64,000 bases of DNA from positions 930,001 to 994,000 of the forward strand of contig JAHCKM010000003.1 of the NCBI GenBank assembly GCA_026125795.1, in the 5' to 3' direction. The notes below the pieces were generated by a model. It was not told the origin of the DNA, did no database searches, and worked only from the letters and a program-made list of their open reading frames with translations. A program made the translations under genes and the position numbers. The stretch's first letter is position 1, and every line of letters begins with the position of its first letter. This document shows positions 38,326 through 46,523 of this stretch, piece by piece. The DNA comes from Burkholderiaceae bacterium (GTDB taxonomy: Bacteria > Pseudomonadota > Gammaproteobacteria > Burkholderiales > Burkholderiaceae_C).

Positions 38326-38355
38326 GCACGGGACGTCCCAAGCGGCGTCCCGTGC
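38326..38355 (+). other. Intercistronic hairpin between dctP and dctQ
   Basis: Perfect ten-base arms GCACGGGACG and CGTCCCGTGC around a ten-base loop, in the 78-bp gap between dctP and dctQ. There is no U-run, so it is not a classical terminator. A 3' stem like this would protect dctP mRNA and keep receptor levels above those of the membrane subunits. Confidence 0.6.
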
Positions 38356-38371
38356 TGTCGTGAAGGCATCG

Positions 38372-38890
38372 ATGAAACACCCTGTCTACGCAACGAGCCG
38401 AGCCATGGCCTGGATCGGTGCCCTCGTGCTCGCTTTGCTGGCCGCGATGAGCGTGCTGAGCATCATCGGGCGCGCGCTGTCAGGCCTGGGTCTGGGCCCG
38501 GTGCCGGGCGATTTCGAACTCGTCGAGGCCGGCACCGCGCTGGCCGTGTTCTGCTTCCTGCCCTGGGCCCACCTGAAGCGCGGCCACGCGGTGGTGGATC
38601 TGCTGTGGCGTGCCTATCCGGCTCCGCTGCGGCGCGTGCTCGACGTCGCGTCCGACGCGCTGATGTTCGGCGCTTGGGCGCTGCTGATCTGGCGCATGGG
38701 GGTGGCCATGCTCGACTATCGCGCCAACGGCGAAGTCACGTTCATCCTGCAGTTCCCCGTCTGGTGGGGTTATGCGGCCTCGATGATCCCGGGTGTGCTC
38801 GGTTGTGTGGTCTATGCCTGGCGGTTGCTGGAGTCGGTTGGCCTGGCGACGCCCCCCGAGGGTTTCGAGCCGGCCCCGGCCGCGCATTGA
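38372..38890 (+). CDS. dctQ: TRAP transporter small membrane subunit DctQ
   Basis: Four-helix inner-membrane protein of 172 residues. Hydrophobic segments at about 12-38, 50-68, 88-110 and 130-155; family motif FLPWAHLKRGHAVVDLL. The ATG at 38372 has GAAGG six bases upstream and is preferred to the in-frame GTG at 38360. One base separates it from dctM. Confidence 0.9.
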   Translation: MKHPVYATSRAMAWIGALVLALLAAMSVLSIIGRALSGLGLGPVPGDFELVEAGTALAVFCFLPWAHLKRGHAVVDLLWRAYPAPLRRVLDVASDALMFGAWALLIWRMGVAMLDYRANGEVTFILQFPVWWGYAASMIPGVLGCVVYAWRLLESVGLATPPEGFEPAPAAH

Positions 38891-38891
38891 C

Positions 38892-40214
38892 ATGGATCCC
38901 TTGACCCTCGCTGCGTGGTCGTTCCCGGTCCTGCTGCTGCTGATCTTTCTGCGCATCCCGATCGGCCTGGCGATGCTCGTGATCGGCCTCGTCGGCTCTT
39001 GGCAGGTCTACGGCAGTGCCGCACCACTGCTCAACCAGCTCAAGACGCTGGCCTACGGCCAATACAGCACACACTCGCTGTCGATCGTGCCGTTGTTCCT
39101 GCTGATGGGACAGTTCGCCACGCTGGGTGGCATGTCGCAGGCGCTGTTCAAGGCGGCCGAGGCGTTTCTCGGTCACCGCCGGGGCGGCGTGGGCATGGCG
39201 GCGATCGGTGCCTGCGCCGGATTCGGGTCAATCTGCGGCTCGTCGCTGGCCACTGCGGCGACCATGGGGCAGGTGGCGCTGCCCGAACTCAAGCGCGCGG
39301 GCTACAGCGGAGCGCTCTCCAGCGGGCTGCTCGCTGCAGGGGGCACTCTGGGCATCCTGATCCCGCCGTCGATCGTGCTGGTGATCTACGCCATCCTGGC
39401 CGAGCAGAACATCGCCAAGATGTTCGCGGCGGCCTTCGTGCCCGGCATCCTGGCAGCACTGGGCTACATGCTGGTGATCAACCTGTATGTGCGCTTCTCG
39501 CCCGCATCAGCCGGACAGGTCGAACCGATGCCGTGGGCCGAACGCTGGCAGGCGCTGGTGGCGGTGTGGCCGGTGCTGCTGATCTTCGGCGTCGTGATCG
39601 GCGGGATCTACGGAGGGATCTTCACGCCCACCGAGGGCGCTGCCGTCGGTGCCGTGGCCACCGGGCTGCTGGCCTGGCGGCGCGGAGGGCTGCGCGGCAC
39701 GAGGCTGCGCGAGGCCTTTGAGGCCACGGCAAGCGCCACGGCGATGGTGTTCTTGATCGTGCTCGGCGCGGCTGCCTACAACAGCTTCCTGGCGCTGTCG
39801 CAACTGCCGCAGGAGCTAGCGTCGTGGGTCGGCGAGCAGGGCTTCGGCCCGTACCAGGTGCTGTGGGCCATCTTGTTGTTCTATCTGATCGCCGGCTGCG
39901 TGATGGACTCGCTGTCGATGATCCTGCTGACGATCCCGATCTTCTTCCCGATGTTCACCGGCCTCGAGTTCGGTCTGCCTGCCGAGGACGCTGCGATCTG
40001 GTTTGGCGTGCTCGTACTGATCACGGTCGAGGTCGGGCTGATCACGCCGCCGGTGGGAATGAACTTGTTCGTCATCCAGTCGATGGCCCCGTACATCCGC
40101 ATGCGCGACACCTACCGCGGCGTGATGCCGTTCGTCGCCAGCGACCTGATCCGCGTCGCGATCCTGGTGGCCTTCCCGGCGATCACGCTGTTCGTCCTGA
40201 GGCTCAATCCATGA
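38892..40214 (+). CDS. dctM: TRAP transporter large membrane subunit DctM
   Basis: Sodium-coupled permease of the TRAP transporter, 440 residues with about 12 hydrophobic segments. Typical stretches are VPLFLLMGQFATLGG, the glycine-rich SICGSSLATAATMGQVALPELKRAGY region split over residues 105-135, and IPPSIVLVIYAILAEQNI. Start ATG 38892 right after the dctQ stop; its TGA overlaps the ATG of the aldo/keto reductase (ATGA). Confidence 0.94.
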   Translation: MDPLTLAAWSFPVLLLLIFLRIPIGLAMLVIGLVGSWQVYGSAAPLLNQLKTLAYGQYSTHSLSIVPLFLLMGQFATLGGMSQALFKAAEAFLGHRRGGVGMAAIGACAGFGSICGSSLATAATMGQVALPELKRAGYSGALSSGLLAAGGTLGILIPPSIVLVIYAILAEQNIAKMFAAAFVPGILAALGYMLVINLYVRFSPASAGQVEPMPWAERWQALVAVWPVLLIFGVVIGGIYGGIFTPTEGAAVGAVATGLLAWRRGGLRGTRLREAFEATASATAMVFLIVLGAAAYNSFLALSQLPQELASWVGEQGFGPYQVLWAILLFYLIAGCVMDSLSMILLTIPIFFPMFTGLEFGLPAEDAAIWFGVLVLITVEVGLITPPVGMNLFVIQSMAPYIRMRDTYRGVMPFVASDLIRVAILVAFPAITLFVLRLNP

Positions 40215-41212
40215 ACCCGCGACGCATCGGGCCATTGACCGTCAGCTCCATCGGCCTGGGCTGCATGAGCTTCAGCCACGCCTATGGCACGCCGCCGCCG
40301 GACGAGCGCGCCGAGCGGGTGATCCTCGCCGCGCTGGATCGCGGCGTGACGCTGTTCGACACGGCCGCGCTGTACGGTTTCGGCGCCAACGAGACGCTGG
40401 TGGGTCGCGTGCTGCGGGCGCATCGCTCGAAGATCGTGCTTGCGAGCAAGGGCGGGCTGGCTGGCGTGCCGTTTCCAGACGGCATGAAGCGGGTGATCGA
40501 CGGCCGGCCCGAAACGCTGCGTCGCAACTGCGAGGACAGCCTCGGGCGCCTGGGCACCGACGTGATCGACCTGTACTACCTGCACCGATGGGACAGGCAG
40601 GTCCCCATAGAGGACTCGATCGGGGCGATGGCCGACCTGGTGAAGATGGGCAAGGTGAGGACACTCGGGCTGTCCGAGGTGTCGGCGGCCGCCTTGCGGC
40701 GCGCGCACGCGGTGCACCCGATCGTGGCCGTGCAGTCGGAGTATTCGCTGTGGAGCCGAGTGGTCGAGATCGCTGTGCTCGGTGCCTGCCGCGAGATCGG
40801 CGCCACGCTGGTGGCGTTCAGCCCGCTCGCGCGCGGCTATCTGACCGGCGCGCTGCGCGACGTCAACGCGCTTGAACCCAAGGACATTCGCCGCCAGATG
40901 CCGCGCTTCGCGCCGGATAACTACGCAGCCAATCTGCAGAAGCTGACGCGGTTCCTCGCGATGGCGGGCGAGGTCGGTTGCACACCGGCCCAGCTGGCCA
41001 TCGCCTGGCTGCTGCACCAGGGGGATGACATCGTTCCCATTCCCGGGACGACGCAGCTGGCACATCTGGACGAGAACCTTGGCGCCGCCAACGTGCGGCT
41101 GAGTGCGCAACAGGTGGCCTACATCGGAGCGCTGCTGCACGATCGCACCGTGGCCGGTGCGCGCTACAGCGCGGCGTCGCAATCCGAAGTCGATACCGAA
41201 CAGTTTGGCTGA
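40211..41212 (+). CDS. Aldo/keto reductase
   Basis: NADPH-dependent (beta/alpha)8 oxidoreductase of the AKR superfamily, 333 residues. Tetrad: Asp 50 and Tyr 55 in FDTAALYG, Lys near 83 in ASKGGL, and the His in YYLHRW near 124; the C-terminal cofactor motif is PIPGTTQLAHLDENLGA. ATG overlaps the dctM stop. It is the last gene of the operon and may handle an aldehyde or ketone by-product, but no substrate can be given. No terminator is evident in the 180 bp after it. Confidence 0.88.
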   Translation: MNPRRIGPLTVSSIGLGCMSFSHAYGTPPPDERAERVILAALDRGVTLFDTAALYGFGANETLVGRVLRAHRSKIVLASKGGLAGVPFPDGMKRVIDGRPETLRRNCEDSLGRLGTDVIDLYYLHRWDRQVPIEDSIGAMADLVKMGKVRTLGLSEVSAAALRRAHAVHPIVAVQSEYSLWSRVVEIAVLGACREIGATLVAFSPLARGYLTGALRDVNALEPKDIRRQMPRFAPDNYAANLQKLTRFLAMAGEVGCTPAQLAIAWLLHQGDDIVPIPGTTQLAHLDENLGAANVRLSAQQVAYIGALLHDRTVAGARYSAASQSEVDTEQFG

Positions 41213-41393
41213 CGGACGGGGCGGTGAAGCACGGACGACGTCAGCGCCCGGCGAGGCATTGGGTTCGGGTACGGGAAGCCGTCAGCGCACAGCAACTCGA
41301 ATGTCAGATGGCCAGTTTACATAATATACATTGTCGCGCTATGAACTCAACCCAGCGCGAACCATCCGACGCCGTCTCCCGACGGCCGACGCA

Positions 41394-41639
41394 TCAATAG
41401 ATCGTGCCGAGTTCCGTGTCGCTCACGGCCTCGCCGTGGCGATCGTCGTATCCGTGCGGATCGTCGGAGTCGCGCTTGGGAATCAGCGGCTTGTCCAGCG
41501 GACGGCATACACGGCTGGCCAGAGCGCCGAGGCGGCCCGACTGTTCGATCGCCTGCAGCACCGCCTGGGGATTGATCAGCATGGCGAAAGGATCGGCCAC
41601 GGTCGTCATGTCGGCGGCGTTGTCTTGCGGGTTGTGCAT
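41394..41639 (-). CDS. Small conserved protein of unknown function (81 residues)
   Basis: ATG 41639 with GGAG 8 bases upstream. The body MTTVADPFAMLINPQAVLQAIEQS, followed by CRPLDKPLIPKRD, has a pattern I recall from short Burkholderiales proteins of unknown function. The C-terminal third is acidic and Asp-rich. No signal peptide or membrane helix. It sits alone between the PCA operon and the mltG-tatD group. After the stop is a small stem GCCGTC-TCCC-GACGGC (41371-41386) without U-run. Confidence 0.6.
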   Translation of the reverse strand: MHNPQDNAADMTTVADPFAMLINPQAVLQAIEQSGRLGALASRVCRPLDKPLIPKRDSDDPHGYDDRHGEAVSDTELGTIY

Positions 41640-41762
41640 TCGAGCTCCATCGGGTCTGAGTGGATGGGCTCGAATGTAGGCAGCATGGTCAAGTGCTCAA
41701 AGAGCACGCGTGACGTTTGCGCGTGGCGGAAGTCATTGCCCGTGCACGACTTTCAATCGGAC

Positions 41763-42395
41763 TCAGCGCAAGCGTGAATCAAGTCGCTTGGCGAGCGCCT
41801 CTCGGCCGGCGGCGCGCGCGAAATCGGCAGCCGTGAGGCCACGGCTGTTGCGCGCGGAGGGATCGGCCTGTCGCGCCAGCAGCAGTTCAGCCGATTGTTC
41901 GGTCCCATATCCGGCGGCCATCATCAAAGCCGTGCTGCCATTGGGTGAGCGCGCTTCGGGCAAAGCGCCTCGTTCGAGCAGCCAGGCCACGACCTGGGGT
42001 TCGGGTCCTGACGCAGCGTAATGCAGCGCGTTCCACCCTGTCTGGTTGATGGCTGCACCACGCTCGACCAGTCGACGAACCAGGTCGAGGTTGCCTTTGA
42101 GCGCGGCCAGCATCAACGCCGTCTCCCCGGCGCGATTGGGCGCGCCCACATCGATCTGCGGGTGACTGAGCAGGGTCTCGATCACCTGGCTGGAGCCTTC
42201 GCGCACGGCCAGGGTCAGCGCCGACTGGCCCGATTCTTCGTGTGTGTTGGGATCGAAGCCGCGCGCCAGCAGCTCGGCCACGCCGCGCGTGTTGTCGGTG
42301 CGCACGGCACGGAAGAAGTCGTCAAAGGCGCCAGCCATGCTTGACGAAAATAAAGCTATGACAAATAGATAAACAGAAATCTTAAAGTAATACAT
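41763..42395 (-). CDS. Exported ankyrin-repeat protein
   Basis: 210 residues with a signal peptide (MYYFKISVYLFVIALFSSSMAGA) and about five ankyrin repeats: SGQSALTLAVREGSSQVIETLL, AGETALMLAALKGNLDLVRRLV, GWNALHYAASGPEPQVVAWLL, GSTALMMAAGYGTEQSAELLL and GLTAADFARAAG. Expected to be a periplasmic protein-binding module. ATG 42395 lies 5 bp after the tatD stop; an alternative TTG at 42404 overlaps that stop. The signal-peptide part is AT-rich and unlike the rest of the gene. Last gene of the mltG-tmk-holB-pilZ-tatD series. Confidence 0.87.
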   Translation of the reverse strand: MYYFKISVYLFVIALFSSSMAGAFDDFFRAVRTDNTRGVAELLARGFDPNTHEESGQSALTLAVREGSSQVIETLLSHPQIDVGAPNRAGETALMLAALKGNLDLVRRLVERGAAINQTGWNALHYAASGPEPQVVAWLLERGALPEARSPNGSTALMMAAGYGTEQSAELLLARQADPSARNSRGLTAADFARAAGREALAKRLDSRLR

Positions 42396-42400
42396 GACAA

Positions 42401-43198
42401 TCAAACGGGTGCGTGCGCCAGTGCTGGAACACCAAACAGCCTCTCAAAGTTGCGGCTGGTTGCCCGCGCCACGTCCTCGAGCGGCAGGCCTTTGACCCGC
42501 GCGACGGCCGCAGCCACGTGGGGGACAAACGACGGGTTGTTGACCTTGCCCCGGTGTGGCACCGGTGCCAGATAAGGGCTGTCGGTCTCGATCAAGCAGC
42601 GATCGAGCGGCACGAAACGGACAACTTCACGCAGGTCGTCCGCGTTGCGGAAGGTCACGATGCCGGAGAACGAGACCATGAAACCCAGGTCGAGCGCGCC
42701 GCGTGCCACCGCCATCGTCTCGGTGAAGCAGTGGAACACGCCACCGGCTTGTTCGGCGCCCTCCTCGCGCAGGATGGCCAGCGTGTCGTCAGAGGCGCTG
42801 CGCGTGTGCACGATCAAGGGCTTGCTCGCCTGCCTCGCGCTGCGAATGTGAACGCGAAAGCGCTCGCGCTGCCACTCCATCTCGCCGAGCGTGCGATGTC
42901 CGAGGCGGTAGTAGTCGAGACCGGTCTCTCCGATACCGACCACCTTGGGTAACGCGGCGAGCGCCGTAAGACGCTCGACGGTCGGCTCTTCGATGTCTTC
43001 GTTGTCGGGATGCACGCCGGCGCTGGCCCAGAAGTTGTCGTAGCGCAGCGCGAGCGCGTGCACGTCGGCAAACTCTTCGAGCGTCGTGCAGATGACGAGC
43101 GCGCGGTCCACGCCGGCCGTGCTCATGTCGGCGCGGATCGTGTCGATGCGATCGCGCAAGTCCGGAAACGTGAGGTGGCAGTGCGAGTCGACGAACAT
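42401..43198 (-). CDS. tatD: TatD-family metal-dependent DNase
   Basis: Amidohydrolase-fold nuclease, 265 residues. HxH metal motif FVDSHCHL (His 6, His 8), GIGETGLDYYR near residue 87 (Glu ligand), VHTRSA near 125, HCFTE near 150 and ETDSPYLAPVPHRGK near 200. The order mltG-tmk-holB-(pilZ)-tatD is widely conserved, and this is the YcfH/TatD-type member of that group. ATG 43198 is preceded by CACAAT-N6, suggesting its own leaderless promoter. Confidence 0.93.
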   Translation of the reverse strand: MFVDSHCHLTFPDLRDRIDTIRADMSTAGVDRALVICTTLEEFADVHALALRYDNFWASAGVHPDNEDIEEPTVERLTALAALPKVVGIGETGLDYYRLGHRTLGEMEWQRERFRVHIRSARQASKPLIVHTRSASDDTLAILREEGAEQAGGVFHCFTETMAVARGALDLGFMVSFSGIVTFRNADDLREVVRFVPLDRCLIETDSPYLAPVPHRGKVNNPSFVPHVAAAVARVKGLPLEDVARATSRNFERLFGVPALAHAPV

Positions 43199-43215
43199 GG
43201 CGCCATTGTGGCGCC
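43199..43215 (-). promoter_or_regulatory. -10 box of tatD inside a palindrome
   Basis: Minus strand GGCGCCA-CAA-TGGCGCC directly upstream of the tatD ATG; within it CACAAT (43210-43205) stands six bases from the start codon. The 7-base arms could form a hairpin or an operator that covers the start. Confidence 0.4.
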
Positions 43216-43247
43216 TCGGATGCACGACGCGCGTGCGCGCAGACCCG

Positions 43248-43631
43248 TCAGATCGTCTGTGTGGGTTTCGCCGACTGCAGTTGCGTGCCGAGCAGCTCTT
43301 CGATCTTGAGCTTCAGCAGACGCGTCTTCTCGTCGTTGGGGAACCGCACGCCCACGCCCTGCGTGCGGCCGCCGGACGCATTGGCCGGCGTGATCCACGC
43401 CACCTTGCCGGCGACCGGATAGCGCTGCGGATCGTCCGGCAGTGACAGCAGCAGGTAGATGTCTTCGCCGATCTTGTATTCGCGCGTGGTCGGCACGAAC
43501 AAGCCGCCGTCGAGCAGGATCGGAACATAGGCGGCGTACAGCGCGCCCTTCTCGCGAAACACGAGCTGGATCACGCTCGGGCGCGATGCAACCGCGCCGG
43601 CGTTGACTGCGCGACCTGAAGGCTCGCTCAT
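43248..43631 (-). CDS. pilZ: PilZ-domain protein
   Basis: 127-residue stand-alone PilZ protein of the type that sits between holB and tatD in many Gammaproteobacteria and Betaproteobacteria and is needed for type IV pilus function there. Core sequence SVIQLVFREKGALYAAYVPILLDGGLFVPT, LLLSLPDDPQRYPVAGKVAWITP and GVGVRFPND. It lacks the RxxxR c-di-GMP motif at the start of the domain, as does canonical PilZ, so it probably acts by protein contacts. ATG 43631 chosen at the family start; the frame is open to 43811 through repeat sequence. Confidence 0.85.
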   Translation of the reverse strand: MSEPSGRAVNAGAVASRPSVIQLVFREKGALYAAYVPILLDGGLFVPTTREYKIGEDIYLLLSLPDDPQRYPVAGKVAWITPANASGGRTQGVGVRFPNDEKTRLLKLKIEELLGTQLQSAKPTQTI

Positions 43632-43700
43632 GTCCGCGGTGCCCGTCCGCCCGAAGCCGCTGATGCGCTCCTGGAGCCACGAACGGGCTCCTGCGCAGCC

Positions 43701-43733
43701 CTGGGGGCAGCGAGCGAAGCGAGCCTGGGGGTC
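43701..43733 (-). repeat. Short interspersed repeat between holB and pilZ
   Basis: The plus strand shows two CTGGGGG boxes flanking GCAGCGAGCGAAGCGAGC, itself a direct repeat of GCGAGC. I remember near-identical strings scattered in intergenic regions of Comamonadaceae and relatives. Here it begins right after the holB stop (43735). Confidence 0.5.
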
Positions 43734-43734
43734 T

Positions 43735-44796
43735 TCATCCGGCCAAGTGTATCGAATGGCCTGTGCCGCGTCGGGCAGGCTTGTGCTCCGATGCCCAGCA
43801 TCGCGCGCCATTCGTCACGAGGGCTTCCACCAGCAGTGACGCGTTCCAAGGATGCTCGTCGTGACGTGCAGCACGAAGCAACTCCTGGTGCCACGCCTGC
43901 AGCGCGTGAAGCGGCGCGGCCGGCGGCATCTGAGCCTCATCGAAGAAGCGCGGCCTCGAGCCGGCGGCCTGCGCCATCGCATCGTGCGCGATGCGCAGCA
44001 GCAGGTCGATCACCATCGGCAGCGGCTTGCCGACAAGCCCTTGCGCGTCGCCACGTGCGACGGCGCGCGGCAGTGACAGCAGATCTCGTTCGGCGAAACC
44101 CGCATCCAGCAGCGCCTGCGCCGCCAGCGGACTGCCTCCCGCCACTGCCAGCGTCGGGGCTCCGGCCGTCGCACCTTGCGCCTGGAGCCAGGCCAGTGCC
44201 GTGGCGGTGTCGGGGCTCTTCAGGGCGAGGCGCTGCACGCGGCTGCGGATCGTGGGCAGCAGGCGTTCAGGGTCTCCGCCCGCAAGCACGATGCGCAGGT
44301 CGCCGGGGGGCTCTTCCAGCGTCTTCAACAACGCGTTGGCTGCGGCCATGTTCAGCGCTTGCGCGGGATACAGCACCAGCGCACGTCCGCGCTTGGAGCC
44401 GGCGCTGCGCTGCGACCATTCGATCGCTTCGCGCACCTGCTCCACCTTGATCTCGCGGCTCGGTCTGGTGCCCGCCTTCAGCAGCGGATCGTCGTCGGTG
44501 AGCCAATCGAACTCGACACGCAGCGCTTCAGGCACCACCACCCGCATGTCGGGGTGCGTGCGCTGGCGCGCCAAACGGCAGCTCGCGCAACGCCCGCAGG
44601 GCGCCCGGTCGGACTGCTCGCACAACCAGGCCTGCGCGAGGGCGAGTGCGAGCTCGAACTGGCCGGTGGGCACGCCGGCATGCAGCAGCAAGGCATGCGA
44701 GCGCGTGAGCCGCTGTGCGTGAGCCAGTGCCTCTCGCAGCCACGGCAGCGGCAGCTCGCCGTTGTCGTTCACTCCCACGGGTTCACCACCAGCCAC
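43735..44796 (-). CDS. holB: DNA polymerase III subunit delta'
   Basis: Clamp-loader subunit of the replicative polymerase, 353 residues. AAA+ ATPase-like domain without a functional Walker A, zinc module [17 protein letters not shown] near residue 67, the central helix [15 protein letters not shown] near 150, and a C-terminal collar domain. ATG 44796 overlaps the tmk stop by 14 bases. It ends against an interspersed repeat. Confidence 0.92.
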   Translation of the reverse strand: MAGGEPVGVNDNGELPLPWLREALAHAQRLTRSHALLLHAGVPTGQFELALALAQAWLCEQSDRAPCGRCASCRLARQRTHPDMRVVVPEALRVEFDWLTDDDPLLKAGTRPSREIKVEQVREAIEWSQRSAGSKRGRALVLYPAQALNMAAANALLKTLEEPPGDLRIVLAGGDPERLLPTIRSRVQRLALKSPDTATALAWLQAQGATAGAPTLAVAGGSPLAAQALLDAGFAERDLLSLPRAVARGDAQGLVGKPLPMVIDLLLRIAHDAMAQAAGSRPRFFDEAQMPPAAPLHALQAWHQELLRAARHDEHPWNASLLVEALVTNGARCWASEHKPARRGTGHSIHLAG

Positions 44797-45397
44797 GGCG
44801 CGTCACCTCATGCTCGACTTGGGACCACACGGTCTGCAGGCTGCCGCGCGCATCAATGCGCACAAAACGTGCCGGATGCTCGGCACAGCGGCGCGCATAG
44901 CCGTCGCGCACGCGCTTGAAGAACGCCTCGTCCTCGCGCTCCAGGCGATCGGGGGCGCGCGCGGCGGCGCGCCGCGTGGCCGCCTCGATCGGCTCGACGT
45001 CGAACCACAGCGTCAGGTCCGGCGTGCGTGTACCCTGCACCAGGCGTTCGAGCTGCTGCAGCACGGTCCAATCAAAGCCGCGCCCGGCGCCTTGGTAGGC
45101 GAACGTGGCATCGGTGAAACGATCGCACAGAACCGTGTGGCCCTGCGCCAGCGACGGCTCGATGCGCTGCCGCAGGTGGTCGCGCCGCGCGGCGAACACC
45201 AGCAGCGCCTCGGTCAGTGCGTCCATTTCATCGTGCAGGAACAGCTCCCGCACGCGTTCGGCCAACGGCGTGCCGCCGGGTTCACGCGTCAACACCACGG
45301 TGTGGCCGCGCTCGCGCAGCCAGCGTGCCAGTGCTTCGACGTGCGAGCTCTTGCCGGCACCGTCGATGCCCTCGAACGTGACGAAGCGCCCGGTCAC
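44783..45397 (-). CDS. tmk: Thymidylate kinase
   Basis: Phosphorylates dTMP to dTDP. 204 residues: P-loop [11 protein letters not shown] (residues 8-18), [11 protein letters not shown] (37-47), [16 protein letters not shown] near 92 and a LID segment with [10 protein letters not shown]. Start is GTG 45397, whose GTGA overlaps the mltG TGA, so it is translationally coupled to mltG; the 3' end overlaps holB. Confidence 0.96.
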   Translation of the reverse strand: MTGRFVTFEGIDGAGKSSHVEALARWLRERGHTVVLTREPGGTPLAERVRELFLHDEMDALTEALLVFAARRDHLRQRIEPSLAQGHTVLCDRFTDATFAYQGAGRGFDWTVLQQLERLVQGTRTPDLTLWFDVEPIEAATRRAAARAPDRLEREDEAFFKRVRDGYARRCAEHPARFVRIDARGSLQTVWSQVEHEVTRRGWW

Positions 45398-46389
45398 CGC
45401 CCGCCTCGCTGGAACTGGTTGACGGCGCGGTTGTGCTCCAGCAGCGATTCGCTGAACACGCTGCTGCCGTCGCCGCGCGCCACGAAGTACAGCGCTTTCG
45501 TACGTTCCGGGTTCACAGCCGCCTTCAATGACGCCAGACCGGGCATCGCGATCGGCGTGGGCGGCAGACCCGGCCGCGTGTAGGTGTTGAACGGCCCGTC
45601 GGTCAGCAGATCGCGCTTGCGCAGATTGCCGTCAAAGGCCTCGCCGAGCCCGTAGATCACCGACGGATCGGTCTGCAGCGGCATGCCCACCTTCAGGCGG
45701 TTGGTGAACACGCCGGCGATCTGCGCACGGTCGCTCGCCTTGCCGGTTTCCTTTTCGACGATCGACGCGAGGATCAGCGCCTCGTTCGGCGTGCGCAGCG
45801 GCAACTCGCTGCCGCGCGACTCCCAGGCAGCGTTCAGGTGCCGCTGCATCGTCTGATACGCGCGTTTCAGCACGGTGAGGTCGCTGACGCCTCGGCTGTA
45901 GACATACGTGTCCGGAAAGAAGCGCCCTTCGCCGGCGACGCCGTTGGCGCCGATGGCCTCCATCAGCTGCGCATCGCTCATGCCTGCGCTTACCGGCTTC
46001 AAGTGCGGCGCACGCGCCAGCTCGGCACGGAACTGCTTCAGGGTCCAGCCTTCCAGCAGGCGCACGCGCTCGAAGGCCTCGTCACCCTGCACCATCTTGG
46101 CCAGCAGTTGCCGGGGCGACACGGACGGGCCGGCGACATAGCTGCCGGCGCGGATGCGACGCGCGTCGCCCGACCAGCGGAACCACTCGTACAGCAGGCG
46201 CGGCGGCACGCGCACGCCGGCTTGGACCCAGGCATGGGCGACTTCGCGCGGGTTGGTGCCGGGCTCGATCGACAACTCCACGCTGTTCGACGCCAGCGGC
46301 ATCGGTTGATCGAGCCAATGCCACACCCACGCCGCCGCGCCCGCCAACGCCAGCGCGCACAACACGATCAAGCGGCGCAACAGTTTCAT
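45394..46389 (-). CDS. mltG: Endolytic murein transglycosylase MltG
   Basis: Inner-membrane lytic transglycosylase (YceG) that cuts nascent glycan strands. 331 residues: one N-terminal membrane helix (5-24), LysM-like region, then the catalytic domain with [29 protein letters not shown] (Glu 212 is the catalytic Glu by comparison with E. coli E218), QTDPSVIYG and [20 protein letters not shown] 46389 chosen at the start of the membrane anchor; the frame is open upstream through unrelated sequence. First gene of the mltG-tmk-holB-pilZ-tatD-ankyrin series. Confidence 0.95.
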   Translation of the reverse strand: MKLLRRLIVLCALALAGAAAWVWHWLDQPMPLASNSVELSIEPGTNPREVAHAWVQAGVRVPPRLLYEWFRWSGDARRIRAGSYVAGPSVSPRQLLAKMVQGDEAFERVRLLEGWTLKQFRAELARAPHLKPVSAGMSDAQLMEAIGANGVAGEGRFFPDTYVYSRGVSDLTVLKRAYQTMQRHLNAAWESRGSELPLRTPNEALILASIVEKETGKASDRAQIAGVFTNRLKVGMPLQTDPSVIYGLGEAFDGNLRKRDLLTDGPFNTYTRPGLPPTPIAMPGLASLKAAVNPERTKALYFVARGDGSSVFSESLLEHNRAVNQFQRGGR

Positions 46390-46449
46390 GCCGCGCCTCG
46401 TGCGCGGCTGCGCCGAGTCCCTGCTGCGCCTGCGCCCATGGGCACTGAT

Positions 46450-46455
46450 GATAAT
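46450..46455 (+). promoter_or_regulatory. -10 box before the mini-ORF and ygfZ
   Basis: GATAAT (preceded by T), eight bases before the ATG of the mini-ORF at 46464 and 68 bases before ygfZ. Confidence 0.45.
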
Positions 46456-46463
46456 CGGCACCC

Positions 46464-46523
46464 ATGAGCCCGCCGGGCCGCCCCAAGGGCGCATACCGGA
46501 GGGTGATGCCCGAAGGTTCCTGA
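46464..46523 (+). CDS. Mini-ORF (19 residues) inside an interspersed repeat, directly upstream of ygfZ
   Basis: Open frame MSPPGRPKGAYRRVMPEGS with TGA at 46521-46523; the ygfZ ATG follows with no gap at 46524. It begins eight bases after a GATAAT box, so it could be read from a nearly leaderless message, and terminating ribosomes would be placed on the ygfZ start. The bases 46471-46501 match those at 58441-58472, which also lie in a mini-ORF. Whether a peptide is made is unproven. Confidence 0.4.
   Translation: MSPPGRPKGAYRRVMPEGS
46471..46501 (+). repeat. Interspersed repeat copy 1 (CGCCGGGCCGC-CCCAAG...CCGGAG)
   Basis: Aligned with 58441-58472 it shares CGCCGGGCCGC, CCCAAG, CG, AT and CCGGAG in order, differing by one inserted T and a few substitutions. 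I recall related strings across Burkholderiales genomes, often at gene starts. Confidence 0.5.

Noticed and set aside
41341-41400. A 19-codon plus-strand ORF behind a short AT-rich, promoter-like stretch
   Set aside because: It leads into the antisense of the 81-residue gene, has no ribosome binding site and no coupled downstream gene, unlike the two mini-ORFs reported.
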